Below, one piece after another: positions 6,164 to 12,249 of a stretch of DNA of 16,903 nucleotides (positions within the stretch are counted from its first letter, which is position 1; the number at the start of each line of letters is the position of its first letter). The position numbers and the translations under genes were made by a program. The DNA comes from a bacterium (GTDB lineage: Bacteria; Patescibacteriota; Minisyncoccia; Minisyncoccales; GCA-002788555), in contig JAGGUF010000009.1 in NCBI GenBank assembly GCA_021158595.1, positions 1 through 16,903 of the forward strand. The letters are read 5' to 3'. Under the pieces are notes generated by a model that saw only the letters and a program-made list of their open reading frames with translations, was not told the origin of the DNA and ran no database searches.

Positions 6164-7291
6164 TTAAAGATTCAAAATCTTGACCATTTGTTTGATCATA
6201 GAGACAACCACTGGTGCAGGTAATAAACTATAAGAGGGAATCCTTTTGTCATCAGGAAAAATCCAAGGCTTTTTTATAATCTTTACCTTCTTCTCTTTAT
6301 CTGACCATTTATAACTGAAAATAGGAGTAATTTCATAATCATCAACATATCTTTCTGCCTCTTTTACAGGAACAGCATTTCTCAAAAGAATTTTGGGAAT
6401 CCCATACAGGGAAAAGGCATATCTCATTAACCTTTCATCTAATTTGAGTCTCTTTTTTATCAACCTTATCCCAAACCTATCTCCTTCTTTTTGGACCATT
6501 CTTGCTCCCTTACATTTGGGATTATCACAAATAAGATAGAAGGTCTTTTTCTTTTTGTCATAACCAATCTTACTGGTGGGTGCCAATCTTAAATTTCTCG
6601 GAGTATGACATATTGGACAAACTACCCGATATTTTATTCTTTCATTAATCACCGCTTCAGGAACACTAATTAAAATAAAAATATCTGGATCATAGCGATA
6701 ACCAGCCAAATCTCTAAAAAACAAAGAGTAGGCTATTTGATCCAACTCCCGAGGAAAACCATCAATAAAAAGGGTCTTTTTGGGATGCTTATCTATCTCT
6801 CTTTTAATTAGAGCCAAAATAAGTTCGGTAGGAAGAAGGTTCTTGGTGCTTCTTGACTGTAAAGCCCGAAGACTCTCTTCTAAAGAGATATAGCCTCGAT
6901 AATTTTGTTTAAGAAAGTCAATTAATTCTTTTCTCCTTTTCTTGTCTTTTATTTCCTCTTCTACACCTCTTACCAAATCGCCCACAGACAGATGGATAAT
7001 ATAATCCTTTCCTACTATCTCCTCAAACATTTTAGAATAGGTGCCCTTTCCACTGTTTTTCTTACCTAAAAGATAAGCAATAAAGGTATTATGTTTGAGA
7101 TATCGTTTTAACTTTTTGATCTCTGAACCGGCTTTTAATTGAAAATATTTTCTTCTCTCTTCAGGTTTGGACAAATCAAAACTACGAGAAACCCCTCCCA
7201 TTTTGGTCTTAAAAATGGGAAACTCGAAATTCTCTTTTATGGACTGGAGTAATTTTGGAGAAGACTTTGAAGAAAGCAGTTTCTTTAGCAT
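6164..7291 (-). CDS. Adenylate-kinase-like nucleotide kinase with long terminal extensions
   Basis: A 375-residue protein with an adenylate kinase core of about 215 residues in the middle. The P-loop is GKKNSGKGT (76-84), the NMP-binding stretch is SVGDLVRG (102-109), and IDGFPRE (176-182) is the conserved kinase strand. The LID is of the zinc type, with Cys225/Cys228 (CPIC) and Cys255/Cys260 (CDNPKC). Departures from standard Adk are a P-loop lacking the usual GxPGxGKGT proline, a degenerate segment after the LID where RxDD is expected, an N-terminal extension of about 70 residues, and a C-terminal extension ending in a hydrophobic helix. The substrate cannot be told from sequence. The ATG at 7291 lies inside a 7-bp target duplication left by an adjacent MITE, so it was once about 18 bp behind the ComEC nuclease-like gene. 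Confidence 0.8.
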   Translation of the reverse strand: MLKKLLSSKSSPKLLQSIKENFEFPIFKTKMGGVSRSFDLSKPEERRKYFQLKAGSEIKKLKRYLKHNTFIAYLLGKKNSGKGTYSKMFEEIVGKDYIIHLSVGDLVRGVEEEIKDKKRRKELIDFLKQNYRGYISLEESLRALQSRSTKNLLPTELILALIKREIDKHPKKTLFIDGFPRELDQIAYSLFFRDLAGYRYDPDIFILISVPEAVINERIKYRVVCPICHTPRNLRLAPTSKIGYDKKKKTFYLICDNPKCKGARMVQKEGDRFGIRLIKKRLKLDERLMRYAFSLYGIPKILLRNAVPVKEAERYVDDYEITPIFSYKWSDKEKKVKIIKKPWIFPDDKRIPSYSLLPAPVVVSMIKQMVKILNL

Positions 7292-7295
7292 AAAT

Positions 7296-7463
7296 TATAC
7301 TATCCAACCACTTTTGTAATAAACCTTCTCGCTTAATTCTCTTTAGGTGTAAAGCGTGACACTAATCCCTCCCCCACCTATATCCTCCCCTCCCAGAGGG
7401 AGGGAGAGGACTAAGGTGGAAAGGGAGAATATTAAAGCGTGACCAAAGTGGTCAGCAATTACA
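7296..7463 (+). mobile_element. MITE copy 1 (168 bp) with 7-bp target duplication
   Basis: The left end TATACTATCCAACCACTTTT (end A) and the right end, read inward as TGTAATTGCTGACCACTTTG (end B), form imperfect terminal inverted repeats. The centre is a GC-rich palindrome (CCTCCCCTCCC-AGA-GGGAGGG). The heptamer CATAAAT occurs immediately outside both ends (7289-7295 and 7464-7470), which is the mark of a transposition event. No ORF is present, so it must rely on a transposase elsewhere. Confidence 0.85.
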
Positions 7464-7484
7464 CATAAATTATTATATATTGAC

Positions 7485-8354
7485 TTATCTCTCTGGAATT
7501 ACCTCATAAAAATTACCATCGCTTATTATCTTTATTTTCCCATTCTCATCTGTTCGAAAGGTTTTTATACCATATTTTCGAAGATTATCCAACACCTCCC
7601 TGGCTGGATGACCATAGTTGTTTTCTCCCACAGAGATTATGGCAGTCTCTGGAGAAACTCTTTTAATAAAAAACTCACTTGTGGAATACCTGCTTCCATG
7701 ATGAGCAATCTTTACCACTTCTATCTTTTTTAACTCAAGATTACCAGGAAAAAGTTGTGGCTCAATCCTTTTTGAAATATCCCCCGTAAAAAGAAAATCC
7801 ATATTGCCAAAAGAAAAAAGAGAAACGATAGAATAGTCATTGTTCTTTTTTATTTTAAGATTATCAATGGGCCAAAGAATCAAAAATCTACTATTCTCTG
7901 AAAAGGAGATCCTTTGTCCCCTCTTTCCAAAAATAATTTTTCCTCCTTGCTCTCTTACCTTTCTTTTAAAGGTTTCATAAAGAACTTTTCTTTTCTCTGA
8001 ATCAAAATATCTAATATTTGGCAGAAGCACCTTATCGACCTTGTATGTATCCAGAATACTAAAAAGACCGCTAATATGATCTCTATCAGGATGGGTTAAA
8101 ATAACCATTTCTATCTTTCTGTCAAAAAATGGCATTTCTTTTGCAATCTTTTCTACTACATCCGAACCCGGACCTCCATCAATTAAGACCTGATTTTGAT
8201 AAGGCATCTCAATAAGAATGGAATCTCCTTGCCCCACATTTAAAAAATTAACCTCTAAAAGAGAATCTCTTGAGGTAGCAAAAACTCTCTGCCAAATAAA
8301 GACAGCAAGAGAAAGTAATACCAAAATAAAAAATATTCTAAGTTTCCTTTTCAT
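7485..8354 (-). CDS. MBL-fold hydrolase, ComEC C-terminal domain as a separate protein
   Basis: A 289-residue metallo-beta-lactamase-fold protein matching the C-terminal nuclease-like domain of ComEC/Rec2. A single hydrophobic helix (about 6-26) anchors it, placing the enzyme outside the membrane. Then come FLNVGQGDSILIE and IDGGPGSD, the metal-binding THPDRDH (87-93), FTGDIS, KIAHHGSRYSTS and GHPAREVLDNLR, all in the usual ComEC order. It overlaps the 3' end of the membrane-channel gene by 17 bp in a different frame, which implies translational coupling. In most bacteria both parts are one polypeptide. Role: probably processing or guiding incoming DNA during natural transformation; the family inference is strong, the activity untested. 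Confidence 0.9.
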   Translation of the reverse strand: MKRKLRIFFILVLLSLAVFIWQRVFATSRDSLLEVNFLNVGQGDSILIEMPYQNQVLIDGGPGSDVVEKIAKEMPFFDRKIEMVILTHPDRDHISGLFSILDTYKVDKVLLPNIRYFDSEKRKVLYETFKRKVREQGGKIIFGKRGQRISFSENSRFLILWPIDNLKIKKNNDYSIVSLFSFGNMDFLFTGDISKRIEPQLFPGNLELKKIEVVKIAHHGSRYSTSEFFIKRVSPETAIISVGENNYGHPAREVLDNLRKYGIKTFRTDENGKIKIISDGNFYEVIPER

Positions 8355-9831
8355 ACTCTTCTTTATAAGAAGAGGTAAATCTAATTATAATGTATCCCAA
8401 AAGGAGATAGAAGATCAAAAGAAAGATCCAATGAACCTTAAGAGTAATAGTGGAAAAGGGAAGGGAAGAAATCAGTTCAACCACCAACACCACCCAGGCA
8501 AATGGAAAGTATAAAATAAAAGACAAAGGTAAAGCCGAAAAGGGAAAAATGGTTCCTAAAATAATAAATAAAAAGCCCAATCCCAAAAGAGAAGGAAGAA
8601 GAGGAACTACCAAAAGATTTGAGAGAACAGATAAAATAGGCATTTTCCCAAAGTTATAAATTAGAATAGGAAGAGAGAAAATTTGAGCAGATAGGGTCAG
8701 ACAAATGAGTCTTTTTATTTTTGAATCATTTACCTTAAAACATCTCTCAAAAATAGGTAAAAGATAAATAATGCCCATAGAAGAAAGAAAAGAGAGTTGA
8801 AAGCCTACATCCCGAGTTAAGATCAAGGGATTGATTCCTACCATTAAACTGGCCGCAAATACTATTGCCCGAGAGGACTGACTCAGTCTTCCCATACTCA
8901 GACCAAGATATAAAAGTGCCCCCATTATTCCTGCCCTTACTGCTGAAGGTACTGCTCCTATCATCAGGATGTAAAAAATTAAAAATAGAATGGTCAAAAT
9001 AGTGGCTTGAGAACGCCAAAGCCCTATAGACAAAAGAAGAAAAAGAAAAATCTCAAAAAGAACCATAATGTGCATTCCAGAAATAACAGCAATATGAGAA
9101 AGACCTGCCCTTGAAAGTTTGTCCTTAAATTCCTGGGAGAGTCTACTTTTGTCTCCTAAGGTTATGGCTGACAATATCCCTCCCTCTGGAGGAGGCAAAA
9201 CATTTGCTGTTTCTTTTAGTCTTTCCTTTAAAGAGAAAATCTTTCTAAAAAATATATTTCCATTTCCCGAAGAGATAAGTTTAACCTCAGGATTGTAGAT
9301 CACAGAATAAATTCTTTCTTTTCTTAAATACTCTTTATAATTAAATTCCTCAGTAAAGTTCTTTGGACTCTCAAGTCTTCCTTTAATTTTTATTTTGTCT
9401 CCATACCGAAAGGAGTAACCTGAAGGTAAAAAAACCAATACCTTCCCTTGAACCAATTTATCCTTGTTCACTATCCTTTCGCTTTTTATTACTATTTTAG
9501 TGGTTTTTGTGGTTTGTTTTGGTTCTTCTAAAATCACTCCTTCTAAAATGACTTCTCCTTTATCATTAAAAAAATGAACATCACAATAATCTTTTTGGCA
9601 ATGAGGAATTATCTCTTTTTCATATTTTTCCTCCCAAAAAACGCCAAATAGGAAAACCAAAAGACAAATTCCAAAAATTGATGCTTGTTTTTTGTAAAAG
9701 ACAAAAATAACAATCAGAGAGAAAATGAAAATTGGAAAATAAAAATAGAAGTCGGGATTAAAAAGAGAACCCAGAAAGACTCCAAAAATGAAAAAGAGGC
9801 ATAAATAAAAAAATATTCTTGAAAAAGACAT
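8338..9831 (-). CDS. comEC: ComEC/Rec2 competence channel, membrane part
   Basis: A 497-residue polytopic membrane protein forming the DNA-uptake channel. Two hydrophobic helices at the N-terminus precede an extracellular OB-like DUF4131 domain (about 70-185; LEGVILEEPKQTTKTTKIVI ...). The Competence domain then starts with the hallmark LSAITLGDKSRLSQEF ... AGLSHIAVISGMHIMVL (about 219-258) and continues through many transmembrane segments to about 480. The MBL domain that normally follows is encoded by the next gene, overlapping by 17 bp. Patescibacteria often keep ComEC with type IV pili for DNA uptake, fitting a lineage dependent on scavenged nucleotides. The start at 9831 lies inside the divergent tRNA promoter region. 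The family call is firm. Confidence 0.93.
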   Translation of the reverse strand: MSFSRIFFYLCLFFIFGVFLGSLFNPDFYFYFPIFIFSLIVIFVFYKKQASIFGICLLVFLFGVFWEEKYEKEIIPHCQKDYCDVHFFNDKGEVILEGVILEEPKQTTKTTKIVIKSERIVNKDKLVQGKVLVFLPSGYSFRYGDKIKIKGRLESPKNFTEEFNYKEYLRKERIYSVIYNPEVKLISSGNGNIFFRKIFSLKERLKETANVLPPPEGGILSAITLGDKSRLSQEFKDKLSRAGLSHIAVISGMHIMVLFEIFLFLLLSIGLWRSQATILTILFLIFYILMIGAVPSAVRAGIMGALLYLGLSMGRLSQSSRAIVFAASLMVGINPLILTRDVGFQLSFLSSMGIIYLLPIFERCFKVNDSKIKRLICLTLSAQIFSLPILIYNFGKMPILSVLSNLLVVPLLPSLLGLGFLFIILGTIFPFSALPLSFILYFPFAWVVLVVELISSLPFSTITLKVHWIFLLIFYLLLGYIIIRFTSSYKEEYEKET

Positions 9832-9847
9832 AAAATATTAATATAAT
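9819..9847 (+). promoter_or_regulatory. Promoter of the tRNA-Pro(TGG)/tRNA-Gly pair
   Basis: Plus strand TTGAAA (9819-9824), 17-bp spacer, TATAAT (9842-9847). The predicted start is a few nt before the tRNA at 9857. It overlaps the first codons of the divergent comEC gene. Confidence 0.8.
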
Positions 9848-9856
9848 GAGAAAACA

Positions 9857-9931
9857 CGGGGCATAGTGTAACCTGGTTAACATACTCGCTTTGGGAGCGA
9901 GCGATTCCCGGTTCAAATCCGGGTGCCCCGA
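9857..9931 (+). tRNA. tRNA-Pro(TGG)
   Basis: Acceptor CGGGGCA/TGCCCCG, D stem GTGT/ACAT, anticodon stem CTCGC/GCGAG with loop TTTGGGA (anticodon TGG), T stem CCCGG/CCGGG with TTCAAAT, discriminator A, no encoded CCA. Acceptor and T stem are identical to the GGG tRNA at 5877, so the two share a recent ancestor. Confidence 0.95.
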
Positions 9932-9935
9932 GACT

Positions 9936-10007
9936 GCGGGTGTCGTATAGTGGTTATTATATCTCCCTTCCAAGGAGAAGACGGCGGTTCGATTCCGCTC
10001 ACCCGCT
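9936..10007 (+). tRNA. tRNA-Gly(TCC)
   Basis: Acceptor GCGGGTG/CACCCGC, D arm GTAT...TATA-like, anticodon stem TCTCC/GGAGA with loop CTTCCAA (anticodon TCC), T arm GGCGG-TTCGATT-CCGCT, discriminator T, no CCA. It follows tRNA-Pro(TGG) by 4 bp and ends 2 bp from the convergent mnmA stop. No hairpin terminator is visible. Confidence 0.95.
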
Positions 10008-10009
10008 CT

Positions 10010-11089
10010 TTAATTAATTGTCTTATCAATAATACCTCCTCCTAAAAGGAGGTTGTTTTGATAAAAAACTATATGCTGGCCAGGAGTGATTGCCCGCTGA
10101 GGCTTTTTAAATTCTAAATAATAAACTGAAGGTGTCTTAGATATTTTTTCTCTTATTACAGCAGAACCAGGCTGGTGACGGTAGCGAATCTTTGCCTTTA
10201 CCAACAAAGGAAGTTTTGGTTCCTTTTCAGAGATCCAATTAACATTTTTTATCAAAACCTTCTTTTTATATAAATCCTTCTCATCTCCCACAATAATGGC
10301 ATTTCTTCTTTTATCGATCTCAATTACATAAAAGGGTTTTTGATGAGGGCTTCTTGCTCCTATCCTTAATCCTGTCCTTTGGCCAATAGTAAAAAAACAA
10401 ATTCCCGGATGCCTTCCCATCTCTTCTCCTGTCTCTGTAAAAATTATTCCTGGCTTTACCTTTATTCTATATTTTAAAAACTCAGAAATCTTCTTTCCTT
10501 TCAAAAAACAAATATCTTGGCTCTCGCTATAGATTTCTTCTTTCTTTTCAGAAAATAGTTTTGAAAGTGGTGAATTTTTAATTCTGGTCACTATCTCGTC
10601 CTTTTTAAAATTCCCTAAAGGAAAAATGATTTTTGAAAGTTGCCTTTGAGAAAGTGTCCATAGAAAGTAAGACTGATCTTTCCCCTTGTCCTTTGCCTTT
10701 AACAATTGATATCTGTTATTCTCTTTTCTTATTCGGGCATAATGCCCACTGGCAATCTTTTCTGCTCCTAATTTTTTTGCCTTATTCCATAAAAGTCCAA
10801 ACTTAATCTTTTTATTGCAAAAAGGACAAGGATTTGGAGTTTCTCCTTGAGAGAAGGCCTGGCAAAAGGGTTTAATAACTTCTTTTTCAAAGATATCTTT
10901 GATATCAAAGATAAAATAAGGAATTGAAAGAATTTTTGCTATCCTCTCTATCTGAACCAGATCATTTTTGTGTTCTTTTTTTCCTAATGGCAGAAAACTT
11001 ATACCAATAACCTTATAACCCTTTTCTTTAAGGTAAAGGGCGGCAAAGGAAGAATCAATGCCCCCACTCATTAAGACTGCTATTTTCAT
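10010..11089 (-). CDS. mnmA: tRNA-specific 2-thiouridylase MnmA
   Basis: A 359-residue enzyme that installs 2-thiouridine at wobble position 34 of Lys, Glu and Gln tRNAs, using ATP and sulfur relayed from a cysteine desulfurase. The N-terminal PP-loop SGGIDSS (8-14) binds ATP. TPNPCPFCN (84-92) holds the first catalytic cysteine (Cys88), and SQDICFL holds the second, which takes the persulfide. SGHYARI and the C-terminal beta-barrel ending PGQHIVFYQ are also present. The length is normal. It converges on tRNA-Gly, ending 2 bp away. MITE copy 2 lies 71 bp upstream of the start. The function is secure. It fits loosely with the persulfide-type regulator at the other end of the window, but no link is shown. 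Confidence 0.95.
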   Translation of the reverse strand: MKIAVLMSGGIDSSFAALYLKEKGYKVIGISFLPLGKKEHKNDLVQIERIAKILSIPYFIFDIKDIFEKEVIKPFCQAFSQGETPNPCPFCNKKIKFGLLWNKAKKLGAEKIASGHYARIRKENNRYQLLKAKDKGKDQSYFLWTLSQRQLSKIIFPLGNFKKDEIVTRIKNSPLSKLFSEKKEEIYSESQDICFLKGKKISEFLKYRIKVKPGIIFTETGEEMGRHPGICFFTIGQRTGLRIGARSPHQKPFYVIEIDKRRNAIIVGDEKDLYKKKVLIKNVNWISEKEPKLPLLVKAKIRYRHQPGSAVIREKISKTPSVYYLEFKKPQRAITPGQHIVFYQNNLLLGGGIIDKTIN

Positions 11090-11160
11090 AAAACTTTATA
11101 TAATTTTTCCATTTTCAGGAATTATAAAAACAGGTCCCTTACATCAAAGCGTTTCTTATA

Positions 11161-11320
11161 TGTAATTACCAGCCACCTTGGTAAGGATCTGATATTTTCC
11201 CTCCCCTCCTTAATCCTCCCCCTCCCTCTGGGAGGGGAGGATATAGGTGGGGGAAGGAAAATTCACACCTGAGAAGGATTAAGGGAGAAAGTTTGGTTAT
11301 CAAAGTGGTTGGATAGTACA
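11161..11320 (-). mobile_element. MITE copy 2 (160 bp) with 7-bp target duplication
   Basis: Inverted in orientation relative to copy 1. The left terminus is end B (TGTAATTACCAGCCACCTTG) and the right terminus, read inward, is end A (TGTACTATCCAACCACTTTG). The centre holds a near-perfect palindrome around TCT at 11227-11229, with arms extending to TTTTCC/GGAAAA. TCTTATA is repeated just outside both ends (11154-11160 and 11321-11327). No ORF. With the terminator entry this explains the whole 11090-11392 gap. Confidence 0.87.
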
Positions 11321-11331
11321 TCTTATAAATA

Positions 11332-11359
11332 AATCCCCATAAGAATACTTATGGGGATT
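11332..11359 (-). terminator. Hairpin downstream of the HU gene
   Basis: Perfect 12-bp stem AATCCCCATAAG/CTTATGGGGATT with a 4-nt loop, 33 bp after the HU stop codon. The following T tract on the minus strand is weak (TATTTAT), so termination may be partial. Confidence 0.65.
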
Positions 11360-11392
11360 ATTATAGCAGAGAGTCGTTGCTTCTCAAAAAAT

Positions 11393-11665
11393 TTACTTAA
11401 CTGCTTCCTTTAAAGCCTTTCCTGGCTTAAATTTGGGAACCTTCATAGCAGGAATCTTAATAGTCTCACCGGTCTTCGGATTTCTACCTGTCCTTGCCTT
11501 TCTTCTGGAGGTTGTAAATGTTCCAAAACCAGTGAAAACTATCCCTCCTTTTTTCTTTATGTTAGCAGTAATAACATCAATACCAGTATTGACTACCTCA
11601 GCCACTTCTTTCTTTGGGAGTTTGGTCTTTTTGGCAACAGCTTCAATAAATTCTTGTTTTGTCAT
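11393..11665 (-). CDS. hup: HU-family DNA-binding protein
   Basis: A 90-residue histone-like nucleoid protein. It shows the N-terminal helical dimerisation region MTKQEFIEAVAKKTKLPKKE, the FTGFGTFT strand, and the DNA-binding beta-arm GRNPKTGETIKIPA with its conserved intercalating Pro. The basic tail KFKPGKALKEAVK completes the fold. Length and motif spacing are exactly those of HU/IHF proteins; as a single gene it probably forms a homodimer that bends DNA without sequence specificity. A promoter lies about 45 bp upstream and a hairpin lies just downstream, so it is probably monocistronic. Confidence 0.95.
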   Translation of the reverse strand: MTKQEFIEAVAKKTKLPKKEVAEVVNTGIDVITANIKKKGGIVFTGFGTFTTSRRKARTGRNPKTGETIKIPAMKVPKFKPGKALKEAVK

Positions 11666-11706
11666 AATAATTTTTTAAATTTATTATATTTCTCGACCTT
11701 TTAAAA

Positions 11707-11736
11707 ATGATATCCCCCTACCCTCACCTTTGTCAA
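11707..11736 (-). promoter_or_regulatory. Probable HU gene promoter
   Basis: Minus strand TTGACA (11731-11736), 18-bp G-rich spacer, TATCAT (11707-11712). It would give a leader of about 35-40 nt. A second TATAAT-like box closer to the gene lacks a good -35. Confidence 0.6.
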
Positions 11737-11755
11737 GAATAAATAAGAAATCTTA

Positions 11756-11998
11756 TTAGAGATTTTCAGAATTATTTTCTTTTTTCTCTTTTTCTTCTCT
11801 TTTCTCTATCTCCTCCTTCTGTTTTCCTTCCATCATTGCCCAGGCTAAAAGAAAACTACCAAAAATTAAAGAAGAACACAAAACAAGCCAGTATAAATAA
11901 TTCTGCCATTGAACCTGCCAGCCAATAATTACTCCTATTCCCAAACCAATCAAAAAAGCTCCTAAGATGGTTAAAAAGTTTGCAATGAGTTTAGGCAT
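11756..11998 (-). CDS. Small two-helix membrane protein, unknown function
   Basis: An 80-residue protein that I do not recognise. From the ATG at 11998 it has a Gly-rich hydrophobic helix (about 7-27, ILGAFLIGLGIGVIIGW), a short loop with Gln and Asn, a second helix (about 34-56), and a highly charged Lys/Glu tail of about 23 residues that may be a cytoplasmic coiled helix. The frame can be extended to a TTG at 12034, but the promoter -10 box lies within that extension, so the ATG is preferred. The topology vaguely recalls AtpI/AtpZ-type proteins, but no ATP synthase genes are nearby and I see no diagnostic motif. The promoter shares its -35 hexamer with the divergent tRNA-Pro(CGG). Confidence 0.7.
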   Translation of the reverse strand: MPKLIANFLTILGAFLIGLGIGVIIGWQVQWQNYLYWLVLCSSLIFGSFLLAWAMMEGKQKEEIEKREEKEKKENNSENL

Positions 11999-12005
11999 AT
12001 ATAAT

Positions 12006-12057
12006 AATTTAGCAAAAGAAAAATCAATTTGCAAATGTCAAGAAGAATTGGTATATT
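12006..12057. promoter_or_regulatory. Divergent promoter pair sharing one palindromic -35 box
   Basis: The self-complementary hexamer TTGCAA (12029-12034) has a -10 exactly 17 bp away on each side: TATATT (12052-12057) on plus for tRNA-Pro(CGG), and TAAATT (12006-12011) on minus for the small membrane protein, whose ATG follows 7 nt later. Only one polymerase could bind at a time. Confidence 0.6.
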
Positions 12058-12069
12058 ACTTTTACAGAG

Positions 12070-12142
12070 CGGGGACTAGTTCAGTGGCAGAACACACGGT
12101 TCGGGACCGTGAGGTCAAAGGGTTCGATTCCCTTGTCCCCGA
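12070..12142 (+). tRNA. tRNA-Pro(CGG)
   Basis: Acceptor CGGGGAC/GTCCCCG, D arm GTTC...GAAC-like, anticodon stem CACGG/CCGTG with loop TTCGGGA (anticodon CGG), T arm AAGGG-TTCGATT-CCCTT, discriminator A, no CCA. This is the third proline isoacceptor in the window, and is more divergent from the GGG and TGG tRNAs than they are from each other. Confidence 0.94.
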
Positions 12143-12143
12143 A

Positions 12144-12176
12144 ACAAAAACTTCTGCTTTAAGCAGAAGTTTTTGT
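12144..12176 (+). terminator. Terminator of tRNA-Pro(CGG)
   Basis: A perfect stem, ACAAAAACTTCTGCTT with AAGCAGAAGTTTTTGT, directly after the tRNA, giving a GC-containing hairpin followed by a U5 tract. Confidence 0.9.
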
Positions 12177-12212
12177 ATATTGTTTTCCAATAGTATTCCC
12201 GCCTCTCCCAAT

Positions 12213-12232
12213 CCTAATTGTTAACCACCTAG
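12213..12232. mobile_element. Possible solitary MITE end (end B-like)
   Basis: The segment containing TAATTGTTAACCACC resembles end B of the complete MITEs (TGTAATTGCTAACCA). There is no partner end, palindrome or target duplication. It could be chance similarity in AT-rich sequence. Confidence 0.3.
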
Positions 12233-12249
12233 TGAAACTGTACAAATTA

